Assembly (NCBI RefSeq): GCF_035046505.1
Contig: NC_089822.1
Span: 97,534,659 to 97,598,658 of the forward strand
Length of the DNA stretch: 64,000 nucleotides
Source: Tiliqua scincoides
Taxonomy: Eukaryota > Chordata > Lepidosauria > Squamata > Scincidae
Direction of reading: 5' to 3'
Shown here: piece by piece, positions 48,801-58,731 of the stretch
How the letters are laid out: every line of letters starts with the position of its first letter
Numbering within the stretch: position 1 is the first letter of the stretch
The notes under the pieces: generated by a model
Seen by the model: the letters and a program-made list of their open reading frames with translations, nothing else
Told to the model about the DNA's origin: nothing
The model's database searches: none
Program-made: the position numbers and the translations under genes

Positions 48801-51800
48801 GTCCCTGGCTTTTTGACACTTGAAACATTGTTACAAACATCAGAACCTCTTCAGTCCTGGGTCTTTCGCTATGGAACTCCTTGCTGAAGAAAGCCTTCCT
48901 GAAACTTTAGGTTGTGGGTGAAAACATTTATATTTTATGAAGCCTTCAAAGGGGTTAGCTAATGGGGTGATATTGTTAGACATTTTCCCATAATGTTCCC
49001 TCTTAGTGTCTCAATCAAGGCATCATGCCAAACCATGGTTACAGAATGTAATGTCTGGATTGACAAACTGCATTTCGCAGGCAAATCAAATTGGAAACCA
49101 TGATTTAAAGTGGGTTTGCAAACCATGGCTTGTATTAACTGAAGTTTGCCTTGATGCTTGAATTAGTAGGCCACAGTTACAGCTATAACTCCACCTCCAG
49201 AGTCTACTGTACTGTGGGGAAAGGTGTGAACTGACTGTGCAGTCCTGTGCATGTCTACTCAGAAGTAAGTTCCATTGTGTTTAGTGAGACTTACTCCCAG
49301 GAAAGTGTGTATATTATTGCAGCCTTAATGAAGTTGAGTAGCGATGGAAAATGAAAGTCAGGTAAGCCACTGTGACCATGCTTGGCTTCTTGTAAGTTTG
49401 GAAGCACGGACCATGATTTGCTATATCACTCATTTGGTCCAGCTCGTGGTTCTGATTTGATGTTTTTAATGGTCTTAAATTAGTTTGACAGTTCTTGCCT
49501 ATTTTATGTAAAGCCATCTTGGGGGGCGGGCGGTTCTGTTGTGTTGAAAAGCAGAGTAGAATAAATAAAACCTCATGTTTATTATCCTATTTGCTGTGGC
49601 CTGATATGCGGCCTGATATTTGCTGTGGCCTGATATAAATCACCAGGTCAGAGATCATCCTGTTGTTCTTCATGCATAAGCATGTAGGGTGAAGAACTGT
49701 GCCAGTCTGTCCTATGTACTGTATGTTGAGGTGCTCAGGCACTCTTGCCTTAGAAATATTTGCAATGAAGAAGTGCCTTTCAGGAATGGATATAACACTT
49801 TAAGCAGGCTTGAGCAAAATGAAATGAGTACATTTAAGCCTTGTGGATCAAAGCACAAAAGGATCTGACTGCTTCGTTTAAATTCTAGCGGAATTCGTGT
49901 GGGGTACACGCCAGACATCCTAACAGATGCCACTGCTGAACTCACTGTAGCTTTGCTCCTAGCAGTGTCTCGCAGGCTGCCTGAATCGGTGGAGGAAGTG
50001 AAAAAGTGAGTGCCTTTAACCTGGTTCTGAAGTGGGACAGTGCACAGCAGCCCATATAGCACTGTTTTGAATCTTGGGGGGTGGTGACATATCTGGTTGT
50101 TCTCATTAAGGCATGTACAAAATTGGGGATTGGGAGGGGGGAGCTGGAGATGCTTTCAACTCCTTGCTCTTGTCCTTTGGGCTACTGTAGTGTGGTGGTT
50201 ACGACCTTGTTCACACAAACTACGATGAACCTGTAAAACGGTTCCCAGGCTATACACACTGCAGAGGGAAGGGTTGTTTCAGTGTATACAAAAGTGTCAA
50301 TGCCTGCAGAAAACTAGGTATCGGAGAGAAAGCTAGGCTCAAACTATTCTCTCTAGCATATGGTTTTCTTTGTGCAGAGAAAGACTTGATATAGAGAAAT
50401 GTTCGACAGTGTAGCACCCACCTCTGGTTGTGAAACAACACATCCCAGATTCACCCTTGGTTGAGGTGGTTGAATGGACTGTTCCACATCAGGCTGCAGA
50501 TTGGAGGATTCCTATTTTGAATGCTGTCTTGTGTTACCAGCAAGTAAAAAGCAGCACAAAGACAGCTAGGTTCTATCCCAGTCTTTTCTCTACTTTGCTA
50601 GTTTTCTTTTTTGCAGGAAGTTATTTTGCATTTTGTACCATTAAACAAAAATGCAATCGGACTGCTTGAGTTAGACTAACACTGCCCTGTAATTGTGATG
50701 TATCGGGGTGCCAAAATGTATGCTCATTAAACCCTTGCAGAGAAGTTGAACCCCACCCAGTTGGCAGAATTGAGCATCTCTAAGTGCTTGTTTTGGGGGG
50801 AGAAACAACCTTGGTTCCAGTGGCTGCTTGGCAAGTGTGTATTTTCTTCTGCCCACCCAATGAGTATAGAGTTGCCGAGGTGGAGAGCTAGGGACTGGAC
50901 CGGCTGTGAAATCACTCTGTGCATGGTAAGTACTACAGTAACCAAGAACATAGACTGCCTCTGTAGTTTCCGTTGTTTGTGGCTGCTCAATTCTGGACTG
51001 CTCTCAGTTCAGTTCTCAGGCAGGAGTCTCTTAAGGACATGCAGCTTTTTCTTGACTCAGCTGCCTACTGTTCAGGCTGAGCTCCAAGGCCAAATTTTTG
51101 GCCTAACTTACCTAACGTCTCCTGTCATTTTGGTTCCTCTTTGCAGTGGTGGCTGGACAACCTGGAAGCCCCTTTGGATGTGTGGCTATGGACTTTCTGG
51201 CAGCACAGTTGGGATTATAGGACTTGGAAGAATCGGTAATTCCTGTCTTGTGCTAGTGTTAAATATTTTTATCTTGCCCTTCTACCATGATGCCTGCAGA
51301 TGATTTTGAACTTTACAGCTCAGAGGTGGATGAATGAGTAGGTTAAGGAATAAGAAAGAAATGAACCAACCCTGTGAACTCTATGCCCAGACTTTGGCCT
51401 CCAGTCACCCCCACACACTATTACACCTTTATTTACTGCAGCAGGTGATGGCACTACCCAGCCCGACACAAGAACACAAAGACTTTTAATTGTACCACCT
51501 TTGCAGAGTTGGGCATTCTGAGTTCACCAAGTACAAATTATCATTCCTGCAACAACCATACTTTTAATTGTCTCAGAAATCTGGAGCAAGCTGGACTTTC
51601 TACAGTCAAGTGACTCTGTAAACAATCCACTGCTCCATAGCAGAATCATTCTGATCATTCTTTCCATGCCCTCTTTGACTCTCAAATTCTACTTCAGATT
51701 TGTGATGTCAAAATGTTTCTGGACCTAGCTGCTGCCATCAGCATGACAGTGCCCATAGGTACTGGCTGAGCTCAAACAAATGTGGCTGGGCAATACAAGA

Positions 51801-54800
51801 GATCCAGACTCAGAGAATTTTTAAAATCTTCTGTATATTAGTTGACAATCTGTAACTGGAATAGTGCTTGCTGTTGTTGGTTGTTGTTGTTGTTGTTACT
51901 GTTAACAACAACAACAGTATTTTTATATTGCTTTTCAATGAAAAGTTCACAGAGAAAATCACATAATGGCTCCCTGTCCCATAAGGGCTTAGAATCTAAA
52001 AATTTAGAAATATTTTGAGGATAGCTGTTGTCTGCAACTTGGGAAACATTTCCCTCAGTCATCTTTAATGGGAAGGTGAATACAGATGACCATTTACCAA
52101 GTGGCCATTGTGCAGTGCACATTGTGTACTTGGCCAGGGTGACCAGATGTCAGAACTGCAAAAGGGGACATGGTACCCCACGATGTAGGACATCAAAGAA
52201 AAATGTAGGACATGTCAAAAGCTAAAAACACTCCTATGTTGATTTCATGTGGTTAATTTAAAGACTATATTACTTATTATTAAATTTAAAACTACATTAC
52301 ATACGTAAAATTTATTAATCACAAGAAGGCTATGCGCTGCCTGCAAGGGCCCGCTTACAGGGAAAAGGAGAACATTTCAGTTGTTTTCCAGGACAGGAGG
52401 GTAAAAAAAAAGAGGACATATCCTGGAAAAAGACGACCATCTGGTCAACCTGTACTTGGCAAACCAGGTCTGTATCATCTTGCCAAGCAGTAAGGAGAAC
52501 CTCGCCATGCATCTGGTTCAGATTAGTGATGAAATGCTTGTCAGCATCTGCCCTCTGCTGTGTTTTCCCCTTTCCCTCTGCCCTCATTCACTTAATGCTC
52601 TTGCTAGTACTTCATCGAGTGGTCACCCCTATGCCAACTGGCTGACCAGTTTAATTGGTGCTCGTATTGGATTTTGATTTGGACTGCTTCTGTGGAGGAG
52701 GGAAGCCTCCGGCTTTTGTTTTTCCCCACAGATATAGTATGTGTGTTTGGAAATGCTGATGCAGTTTCAAGGCCCCACCTCTGTGGTGTAGCATCCTTGC
52801 ATAGTATTCAAGTCGTCTTCTTGTGGAGGAAGGGACTCCTGCTTCAAAGGAGGAGAAATGCTTGACTATCCTGCTATGCGTATTCTTGTTTCTAGGACAG
52901 GCTGTGGCACAACGTCTGAAACCTTTCGGAGTCCAGAAATTCTTGTATACGGGGCGTCACCCCAAGTCTGATGCTGCTGCGGAATTAAAAGCAGAGTTTG
53001 GTGAGAATCATACATTATAGAATCATAGAGTTGGAAGCGACCTGCAAGTCAATCAAATCAAAGCTCCTGCCAATGTAGACACAGTTACCACATCCCCGGT
53101 AGGTGGCTGTCTGGCTTCTGCATAAAGACTTTCAATGATGGAGAGTCTAAATTACATCAGTTACCGAAGGTTAGGAACGAATAAGAAATGAGTAGAATTA
53201 GGATCAGTTGGTGAAAATCCAGAGATTCGCTAAAGTCTGTACACAGATGAATTATTGTTACAAAACTGTGACACTGGAGAGCAGTTAAATTGAGGAGAAA
53301 GCAGGAGTACCTCTCAAGCAACCCTGAGTGTGTTCGTATTCTCTCTTTTCTAGTACCACTTGCCAAGCTTGCAGAGGAGTCTGACTTTGTCATTGTAACA
53401 TGTTCTCTGACGCCAGACACCCAAGGGATGTGCAACAGAGATTTCTTTTGCAAGATGAAAAGAACGTCTGTGTTCATCAACACAAGCAGGTGAGTACAGA
53501 TGTGGCCCAGACTATGAAGCAGAGCAAAGGGATCAGATTTGGGGTCATTTCCCATCATTTGGTTTCCTGTCACAGGAGTGTTTTTGTGTATGATGACTAA
53601 AGTAACAAGAGTAAAAATGAGCCTACGTATTAGAAAGAGGTTCTCCTGAATTTCTGCCATACCTTTGTCTGGGATGAGTAGGAAAATGCATAAATCATTC
53701 ATTTTATCCATTAAGGGCCTTTCTTTGCAATTGTACAACTTAATATAGGTAACTATAACACCAAATACAAATTAAATTATATAAATAATTCTTGATGAGA
53801 GACTTGTACCTACAAAAAGGTGAAAAGCCATTTGGAGCACAATTCTATGCATGTGTACTCAGAAGTCTGCTCCATTGTGTCCAATGGGGTTTACTTCCAG
53901 GAAAGTGTATATAGGATTTCAGCCTTAGAGAATCAGTTGGGATTCGTTCAGTGCTGCTTTGTGTTGAAGCCTAGTCTGTGTTAGTTATGATAGCTGCATG
54001 AGTTTGCTTTCAACTCTCAGCTTGGCTGCTGCTCCTTGAATGCAGGCAGTATCATGTAACTTTTCAGCAGCTCTTTCTTCTGCAACCCTCTCAGCTACCT
54101 AGTTGCAATTTAAATGCACCCACAGCTAGTGCTGCTCTCACCTCAGCAGTGCTGTAGTACTTCTGGCCTGGCTATTTCCTCTTTAAGTTGCGACATACAA
54201 TTGTAACATCCCATTGAAATTCCGCCAGTGGTGAATGTACCACTGCTGGAAAGGCACCAGTATACAGTACACATGCCTTTTTACTGGTTGAGCTTTTGTT
54301 GTGAGATTCATCCTAGTACAGCAAGGGCGATCCACCCAGCAAACAAGCTTTTGCAACACAATGCCTCACTTGTCTAGCTGGATGTGTCTTTTGTACACGT
54401 TACCTTCTCGAATCATATCTTTCCAGCATTGTCATATTTTGTAATTCTTCCCTCAAATAACACATAAACTATATGGAATGCTTCATCACAAGAGTTGCAG
54501 GAGCCTAAGGCTTGTCTCAAAAGATGTCTACCCTCAAAATCAAGCAGACTTCAGATTTTTTTTAAGTGACAGATACCAGCAGAGGTATTATACTTAATAT
54601 TTATATAGTATGCTACTGCTTCGTATAAAGTGCTTCATATGCTTTATCTCACTAATCCTTAATGTAGGTCATCATTATCACTATATTGCAAAGGGGGGTG
54701 GGTGGGTAATTTTCCGGCAATGCAACTCCAAGGTAAGGGAGCAAATACTGTATTACGTTGAGGAGACCTCTGTGAGCCCCCCAACTGCACGATGCAGCAT

Positions 54801-56878
54801 ATACCCCATTGGCACAGCTATGACAGTGCTGGAAAGTAGGCTAGGATTGTGCCCCAACTCAATGACCTCACGGCAAAGCTGGTACACACTCTCACCACTG
54901 CATTGTCATCACAAGCCAATAGACTTATTTAAGCTGCACTTCAGCTTTGAGAAATGGTTGGCAACCTTCAGTCTCGAAAGACTATGGTACGAGCCCACAG
55001 CACCCAGTATTCCCAGGCGGTCTCCCATCCAAGTACTAACCAGGCCTGACCCTGCTTAGCTTCCAAGATCAGATGAGATTGGGCATGTGCAGGGTAACAG
55101 TAGATGCGGCTCTAAGCATTTGGTTAATGCTTAATCAGTTTCACTGCCAGATTTCTCTCAGCAAAACTCAGAATTTGACTAAACATTAACTTTAGTTTGG
55201 ATGGCTTGATAGTTCATTTCTTATCTAACGTGGTCTGGCTGCTGTCATGTGGCATAGAAAGTTCCTGTGTTGGTGTCCCACTTCTCTGGAGGTCAAGAGC
55301 ATTTCATTTTGACTGTTCATGTTACTTTAATGGGGAAGTGGCAACACTGTCACATTGGTAACCTGAAGACCGTTCATGCATGCAACTATGACTGTATGTA
55401 TGTGAGCATACATCAGATGTCTATGAATTGATTCAGTTGAGAAACAGTGCCTTTGAGAGGTAGCGTTAATCTTAAGAGCTCATTCACATATGCAAGCCAT
55501 CAAACGTTAAATGTCTAGGTGCAAACCAGCTATCATTTACAATGTAAACCAAAATTCCTTTTTGCTACCCCACTCCCATCCCAACTTTGAACTAGAGACA
55601 ACTACCACCACAGGGAACTTCAGCATTGTTCCTCCTGCACAACTTCCTCTATTATTATAGTCTGAGAAGCAGTAAAGCAACATCCATGCTATTCAAGTAA
55701 AGCATGAATTAAATTGCCATGCAAATTCCCAGTGATAAATAAAATCAACCATTTCCTTTTAGCTTATCAGCGCTTTCAGAATCTTGAATACTGTTGAGAA
55801 TTTGTATGTATGCACCATGCAAAATCTGGTCTGAAATGCCTGTTTTGTCACTTCTTTCTGTTAGGGGAACTGTGGTTAATCAAGATGACCTATATGAAGC
55901 TTTGGTCAATGGCCACATTGCAGCAGCTGGTCTAGATGTTACAACCCCAGAACCATTGCCTACTAACCATCAACTCCTTTCCCTAAAGAACTGTGGTAAG
56001 CTTAACTAATTACACAAAGTGCATGAACATCTTTCAGCTGATGGGTATTAGATAATCATGCTCTATCTATTCAGCCTCACTGTACAGTGTAGGCAAGGCT
56101 CAACAGCAGCTAGATGCTTTTTGGAAGGGCATAGGGGGGTACAGGTTGAGTAGAGAAGCCAGTTGTACTATAGCTATTTGAACACAGGCTGTGAGTATTT
56201 AAGACCTGAAACACACAAGAGAAGCTGCATCTTCTGGTTTCAGAAGTTTCTTCATACTTTCAAGTAACTGCTTACAACTTGCAGCTAAAACACACAGTAT
56301 TTCTTTGTGTCATAAAGCACACAATGTTTTATCAAAAACACACGATTCTTAGAAAAGAATCCTATGCACAAAGCCCTTTGCTGTGGCTTTTCTCTTGCCC
56401 TAGGCACATGGGCTACTGAAGTGAAAGAAAAACAGATACATCTAATTCAAACAAGCCTGAAGTGCTTCCTCAGAACCTACCATCCATTTCCAGCTCCAGC
56501 TCCTTTGAGAAACCTGGGCTCCTTGGCATAAACTGCCTCAGCCTGTGAGGAAAAGAAGGAAGCAAGGGAAGCCCTTCAAAAGAGCACTGAGGAAAAAAGT
56601 TCACCTGTCAAAGCATGTTCACTAGTCAGCCAAGTGGTCTGTTACAACAATAAAGCAATTCAGTGAAGTTAGTGAAACTGCAGCTGACCCTCAAGATAGC
56701 TAGATATATGTTGGCTTGTACCCTAAAAATACTCTTTCCCCTGGTGTCTTGAACAGTGATTTTGCCTCACATTGGAAGTGCCACCTATGCTACAAGAAAT
56801 AGGATGTCAGTGTTGGCTGCCAACAACCTTCTGGCTGGCTTGAAAGGAGATAGCATGCCAAGTGAACTCAAATTATGA
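42633..56878 (+). CDS. GRHPR: glyoxylate reductase/hydroxypyruvate reductase (nine exons)
   Basis: Cytosolic NAD(P)H-dependent enzyme that reduces glyoxylate to glycolate and hydroxypyruvate to D-glycerate; loss in humans causes primary hyperoxaluria type 2. Coding exons: 42633-42721, 45553-45683, 48088-48160, 49889-50005, 51147-51235, 52896-53000, 53354-53489, 55865-55995 and 56757-56878, giving 993 nt, 330 residues plus TGA. Human is 328; the two extra residues are near the N terminus ([12 protein letters not shown] against MRPVRLMKVF). Visible features are the substrate loop VGYDH (85-89), dinucleotide motif GLGRIG (162-167), Arg187 at the NADPH phosphate site, and catalytic Arg247, Glu276 and His295 in PHIGSAT. 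It ends SELKL, not a peroxisomal SKL. The first ATG was chosen by homology; a second in-frame ATG is at 42657. No frameshift or stop. The converging neighbour is ZBTB5, as in human. Confidence 0.97.
42848..43170. mobile_element. hAT-like fragment with perfect 22-bp hairpin, GRHPR intron 1
   Basis: Starts CAGTGGCGTAGCTGGAGG, the same terminus as the element at 22376. Arms 42881-42902 and 42915-42936 are perfect inverted copies (GTTTTGCAGGGAGCCTCACC... against its complement) around a 12-nt loop. An outer pair GGGTGCAAAGC/GCTTTGCACCC extends the stem. The right end is not clear. Confidence 0.55.
43300..43365. mobile_element. piggyBac-like mini-MITE, diverged copy
   Basis: TTTCTGCACAACGTTGCATA, GGGACCAAATGCCTACACCT and GTGGGCTGTGCAAAAA match the 73-bp family at 15328. 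TTAA ends are lost. Lies in GRHPR intron 1 and abuts the next hAT element. Confidence 0.5.
43366..43636. mobile_element. hAT-like MITE, GRHPR intron 1
   Basis: Shares GTGGGTCGGGACCCACTAGG, GCTCGCGAGCCAATTTC, CAGGCTACTATGTATATG and AGTGGGTCCTAGTGCTGAAT with 42007-42385, in the same orientation. Ends are diverged (AAGTGTTTCGCAGAC and TGTGAGAACCTCTG). Confidence 0.6.
43637..45552 (+). other. remainder of GRHPR intron 1
   Basis: No coding exon. A 78-codon minus-strand frame at 44211-44447 (Lys/Glu-rich) has no domain I recognise. Confidence 0.4.
45553..45683 (+). CDS. GRHPR: GRHPR coding exon 2
   Basis: 131 nt, the human length. Residues 30-74, containing [20 protein letters not shown] and [11 protein letters not shown]. 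Donor CAG/GTGAGC. The acceptor sits in AAGCAGCAG, three AG dinucleotides three bases apart. Using the first gives SSVQQW aligned with human CEVEQW; later ones would drop one or two serines. Confidence 0.95.
46723..47148. mobile_element. TA-flanked palindromic MITE (family E), GRHPR intron 2
   Basis: Ends TAGGCAGGCCCTCTG and (reversed) CAGGCAGGCCTCTG, with TA at 46721-46722 and 47149-47150. The interior is a strong inverted repeat: TTGCTTAAACTGAAGAA, GATTGCAGACATAGAACCTG (about 46838-46910) returns reversed at about 46970-47040. Loop about 45 bp. Confidence 0.7.
48088..48160 (+). CDS. GRHPR: GRHPR coding exon 3
   Basis: 73 nt, the human length. Acceptor TTTATAG, donor ACG/GTAAGA. Encodes residues 74-98, [19 protein letters not shown]; Tyr87 replaces the human Ile in the substrate loop. 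Confidence 0.95.
48437..48771. mobile_element. hAT-like MITE with duplication GTTCAGGT, GRHPR intron 3
   Basis: Ends CAGGGCTCTCCAGAC and (reversed) CAGTGGTCTCCAAC. Perfect GTTCAGGT at 48429-48436 and 48772-48779. Internal arms TTGCCCTCCATCGCTGTACA and its inverse TGTACAGCAATGGAGGGCAA form a large hairpin with CTTACTGTTCCGC/GCGGAACAGTAAG outside it. Confidence 0.85.
49230..49325. mobile_element. MITE family B copy, GRHPR intron 3
   Basis: GTGCAGTCCTGTGCATGTCT, ACTCAGAAGTAAGTTCCATT and GACTTACTCCCAGGAAAGTG, then TTGCAGCCTTA. About 96 bp, nearly palindromic. Superfamily not determined. Confidence 0.6.
49889..50005 (+). CDS. GRHPR: GRHPR coding exon 4
   Basis: 117 nt, the human length. Acceptor TTCTAG, donor AAA/GTGAGT. 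Residues 98-137, [18 protein letters not shown] and [12 protein letters not shown]. Confidence 0.96.
51147..51235 (+). CDS. GRHPR: GRHPR coding exon 5
   Basis: 89 nt, the human length. Acceptor TTTGCAG, donor TCG/GTAATT. Residues 137-167, [15 protein letters not shown] and the nucleotide-binding [11 protein letters not shown]. Confidence 0.96.
51871..51917. repeat. (TTG)n with inverted (CAA)n, GRHPR intron 5
   Basis: GTTGTTGTTGTTGTTGTTAC is followed by GTTAACAACAACAACAG, so the short repeat can fold on itself. Confidence 0.85.
52135..52452. mobile_element. hAT-like MITE with duplication TACTTGGC, GRHPR intron 5
   Basis: Ends CAGGGTGACCAGATGTC and (reversed) CAGGTTGACCAGATGGTC. Perfect TACTTGGC on both sides (52127-52134 and 52453-52460). 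GTAGGACAT is repeated inside. Confidence 0.9.
52896..53000 (+). CDS. GRHPR: GRHPR coding exon 6
   Basis: 105 nt, the human length. Acceptor TTTCTAG, donor TTG/GTGAGA. Residues 167-202, [20 protein letters not shown]; Arg187 is the cofactor-phosphate contact in the human enzyme. Confidence 0.96.
53015..53160 (-). mobile_element. CR1 LINE 3' fragment, GRHPR intron 6
   Basis: Begins ATAGAATCATAGAGTTGGAA then GCGACCTGCAAGTCAATC, the well-known amniote CR1 3' end seen from the tail side. Confidence 0.75.
53354..53489 (+). CDS. GRHPR: GRHPR coding exon 7
   Basis: 136 nt, the human length. Acceptor TTTCTAG, donor CAG/GTGAGT. Residues 202-247, including [16 protein letters not shown] and FINTSR with catalytic Arg247 split at the boundary. 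Confidence 0.96.
53837..53932. mobile_element. MITE family B copy, GRHPR intron 7
   Basis: GAGCACAATTCTATGCATGT, ACTCAGAAGTCTGCTCCATT, CAATGGGGTTTACTTCCAGG, then TTTCAGCCTTA. Same palindromic layout as 49230. Confidence 0.6.
54715..54855. mobile_element. Harbinger-like MITE (A), left-truncated, GRHPR intron 7
   Basis: Carries GCAACTCCAAGGTAAGGGAG, CCCCATTGGCACAGCTATGA and GTGCTGGAAAGTAGGCTAGG, then ATTGTGCCCC. The left terminus is missing. Confidence 0.6.
54957..55094 (-). mobile_element. 5S rRNA-derived SINE, GRHPR intron 7
   Basis: On the plus strand: tail GTTGGCAACCTTCAGTCTCG then AAAGACTATGGTA, followed by reversed 5S sequence GGCGGTCTCCCATCCAAGTA, CTAACCAGGCCTGACCCTGC and TTAGCTTCCAAGATCAGATG. 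Like the copy at 27651 it lacks the first part of 5S rRNA. Confidence 0.85.
55865..55995 (+). CDS. GRHPR: GRHPR coding exon 8
   Basis: 131 nt, the human length. Acceptor CTGTTAG, donor GTG/GTAAGC. Residues 247-291: [33 protein letters not shown] with Glu276. Confidence 0.96.
56757..56878 (+). CDS. GRHPR: GRHPR coding exon 9 and stop
   Basis: 122 nt to TGA at 56876-56878. Acceptor TTGAACAG. Residues 291-330: [18 protein letters not shown] with catalytic His295, [11 protein letters not shown] and the C-terminal MPSELKL. Confidence 0.96.
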
Positions 56879-56990
56879 AGAGAGAACACTGGAACAGCAC
56901 ATATTCAAGTTGTGGTAACTTTAGTGGAGCTTCATTTGTGTTTGTCCTCTGTGGAAAGCGGTTGAAGCAATTGTTTTTTCCAAACAAAAT

Positions 56991-56996
56991 ATTAAA
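56991..56996 (+). terminator. GRHPR: polyadenylation signal ATTAAA of GRHPR
   Basis: ATTAAA lies 113 bp after the stop codon, giving a short 3' UTR. The common variant signal; cleavage would fall near 57010-57020. Confidence 0.6.
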
Positions 56997-57019
56997 ACAG
57001 TTGACATGGCAAACTCTCT

Positions 57020-57572
57020 TTGGTTTCTAATTCACATGTATTTGTAAGAGCATTTTCCAGAGCCAGGAAAGAAGCAAGTAAATTCTGGGTAGAGTGTATT
57101 CAAGTATGTAGTTTTTGGTATGTAAAACACAGCCAGAAGGTAGCAAATTTGAGTTATGAAGTGTTGTTCTCACCTCCCCCCTTCCATTTATACCTATTTC
57201 AGAAAGTTATCTTGGCATATACAGAAGTAGGGACCTCTTTTTCTCTTCTCTGCATTAAAGCACTGCTCGGCTTCCTTACTTTAATGGTCTATTACCCATT
57301 TAGCAAGAAAGACCTGCTATCATATTCCACACTTCTTTGCCCACTAATGTTTGATAATTCCTGTTCTGCTTACCCCCACCCTAAGTTCTTCTGTCCAAAG
57401 GCCTCCATAAAATTGTGATCCAAAAGCAACAATTGTATCTTTCCTCACAGAAACAGGCCTGCAAATATGTACTTGCTGAGACCTTCACTCTTTCAGATAG
57501 TCTTTATCGTGTGTGGGTCTAAACCAAAATCAAATAACCTACAAGTGCAAGCACTCCAAAAATTATTTCGAG
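57020..57572. other. intergenic, no feature recognised
   Basis: A 132-codon plus-strand frame here has no domain I know and follows the GRHPR polyadenylation signal. Confidence 0.35.
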
Positions 57573-57574
57573 TA

Positions 57575-58729
57575 CAGATCCAACCTTGTTATATATGGAT
57601 GTTTTATACACAGATTTGACTCAACACAAATGGCCAATGCAAATGAGAAGGAATGTGCTGATCCCTGGAGAAGGGAAAGAAGTCATCCCTTTAAAATCAG
57701 AGTTTTAAAAACTACTTTTTACTGTTACTGCTTTGTACTGTTGTAGACAGTCATGGAAGAGATTACAGGTATATCCTGCTTATTATATTTTTCAAGGGGG
57801 GAGGAATCCACAGATTTTTCTATCTCAAAACTGATGAGAAGTGCCCTTTAAATTAAAGGAAAACAGTCGTTTAACAATAACCTCCTTAATGCAAGAGGGG
57901 GGAGCAGGCTGACAATCCATCAATCCTTTATTTATTTATTTTTCACATTTTTATACCGCCCTTCCTCCAAAGAGCTCAGGGCGGTTTACACAGCTGCTCC
58001 TCCCCTCTTTCTTGTCCTCACAACAACCCTGTGAGGTAGGTGAGGCTGAAAGTGACTGGCCCAAGGTCACCCAGGAAGCTTTGTGGCTGAGGGGGGTATT
58101 GAACCTGGATCATCCAGGTCTAAGTCCACCTCCCAAACCACTACACCACCCTGGCTCTCTTTCCAAGGGTTCCTTTCCAAGAACAAAAAACACTATAGCA
58201 AATCAATTTAAAAAACAAATGCTCTGCTCTGCTCTGGTGATTTAAAAACAGCCTTGCTGACCTTTGTAATGCACACAGAGGCAATCAGTCTCTCTCCAGG
58301 AGCTTAGGCTTCACTAGGAGGCAGCAGTCTCTCCCTTCACCAGGAGCCCCAGCAAGGGGGAAAGAATGGAAAAGGTGATAATTGCTGCCATTTAGCCTTC
58401 TGCGCAGGGGGAAGGGAGGAGTGAAGCCTGCAGGGAGAATGATTGATGGACAGCAGGCTGCCCTCTCTGGTATTATTAAGCAACTGTTTTCCTTTAATTT
58501 AAAGGGCCCTTCTCATCAGCTTTGAGATAGAAAAATCTGTGGATACTTACTGTAGGTTATACCTGTAATCACTCACATGACTGTCTCTCTGCAACAGAAA
58601 AAAGCAGTTTTTTAAACTGTGATTTTAAAGGGGTGCATTTTTCCCCTTCTCCAGGGATCAGGACACTCCTTCTCATTTGCAGGGGCCATTCGCATTGAGT
58701 CAAATCCATGTATAACAAGACTGGACTTG
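57575..58729. mobile_element. large palindromic TA-flanked MITE between GRHPR and ZBTB5
   Basis: Ends CAGATCCAACCTTGTTATA and (reversed) CAAGTCCAGTCTTGTTATA, with TA at 57573-57574 and 58730-58731. The left arm, about 57575-57926, is repeated inverted at about 58435-58729. Mirrored blocks include TGCAAATGAGAAGGA, GATCCCTGGAGAAGGG, CCACAGATTTTTCTATCTCA and CCTTTAAATTAAAGGAAAAC. A SINE sits in the loop. No coding capacity. Confidence 0.85.
57927..58160 (-). mobile_element. tRNA-derived SINE inside the palindrome
   Basis: Minus strand: GAGCCAGGGTGGTGTAGTGG (A-box region), GATCCAGGTTCAATACCCCC (B box), CCTACCTCACAGGGTTGTTG, GAGCTCTTTGGAGGAAGGGC then a GGTATAAA...(ATAA)n tail at 57927-57946. Best preserved copy of its family here. 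Confidence 0.8.
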
Positions 58730-58731
58730 TA

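Noticed and set aside
50746-51303. 185-codon plus-strand open frame
   Set aside because: It contains GRHPR exon 5 plus both flanking intron sequences read through. Only 51147-51235 is coding.
53157-53738. 193-codon minus-strand open frame
   Set aside because: It is the antisense shadow of GRHPR exon 7 and its introns, with no protein family signature.
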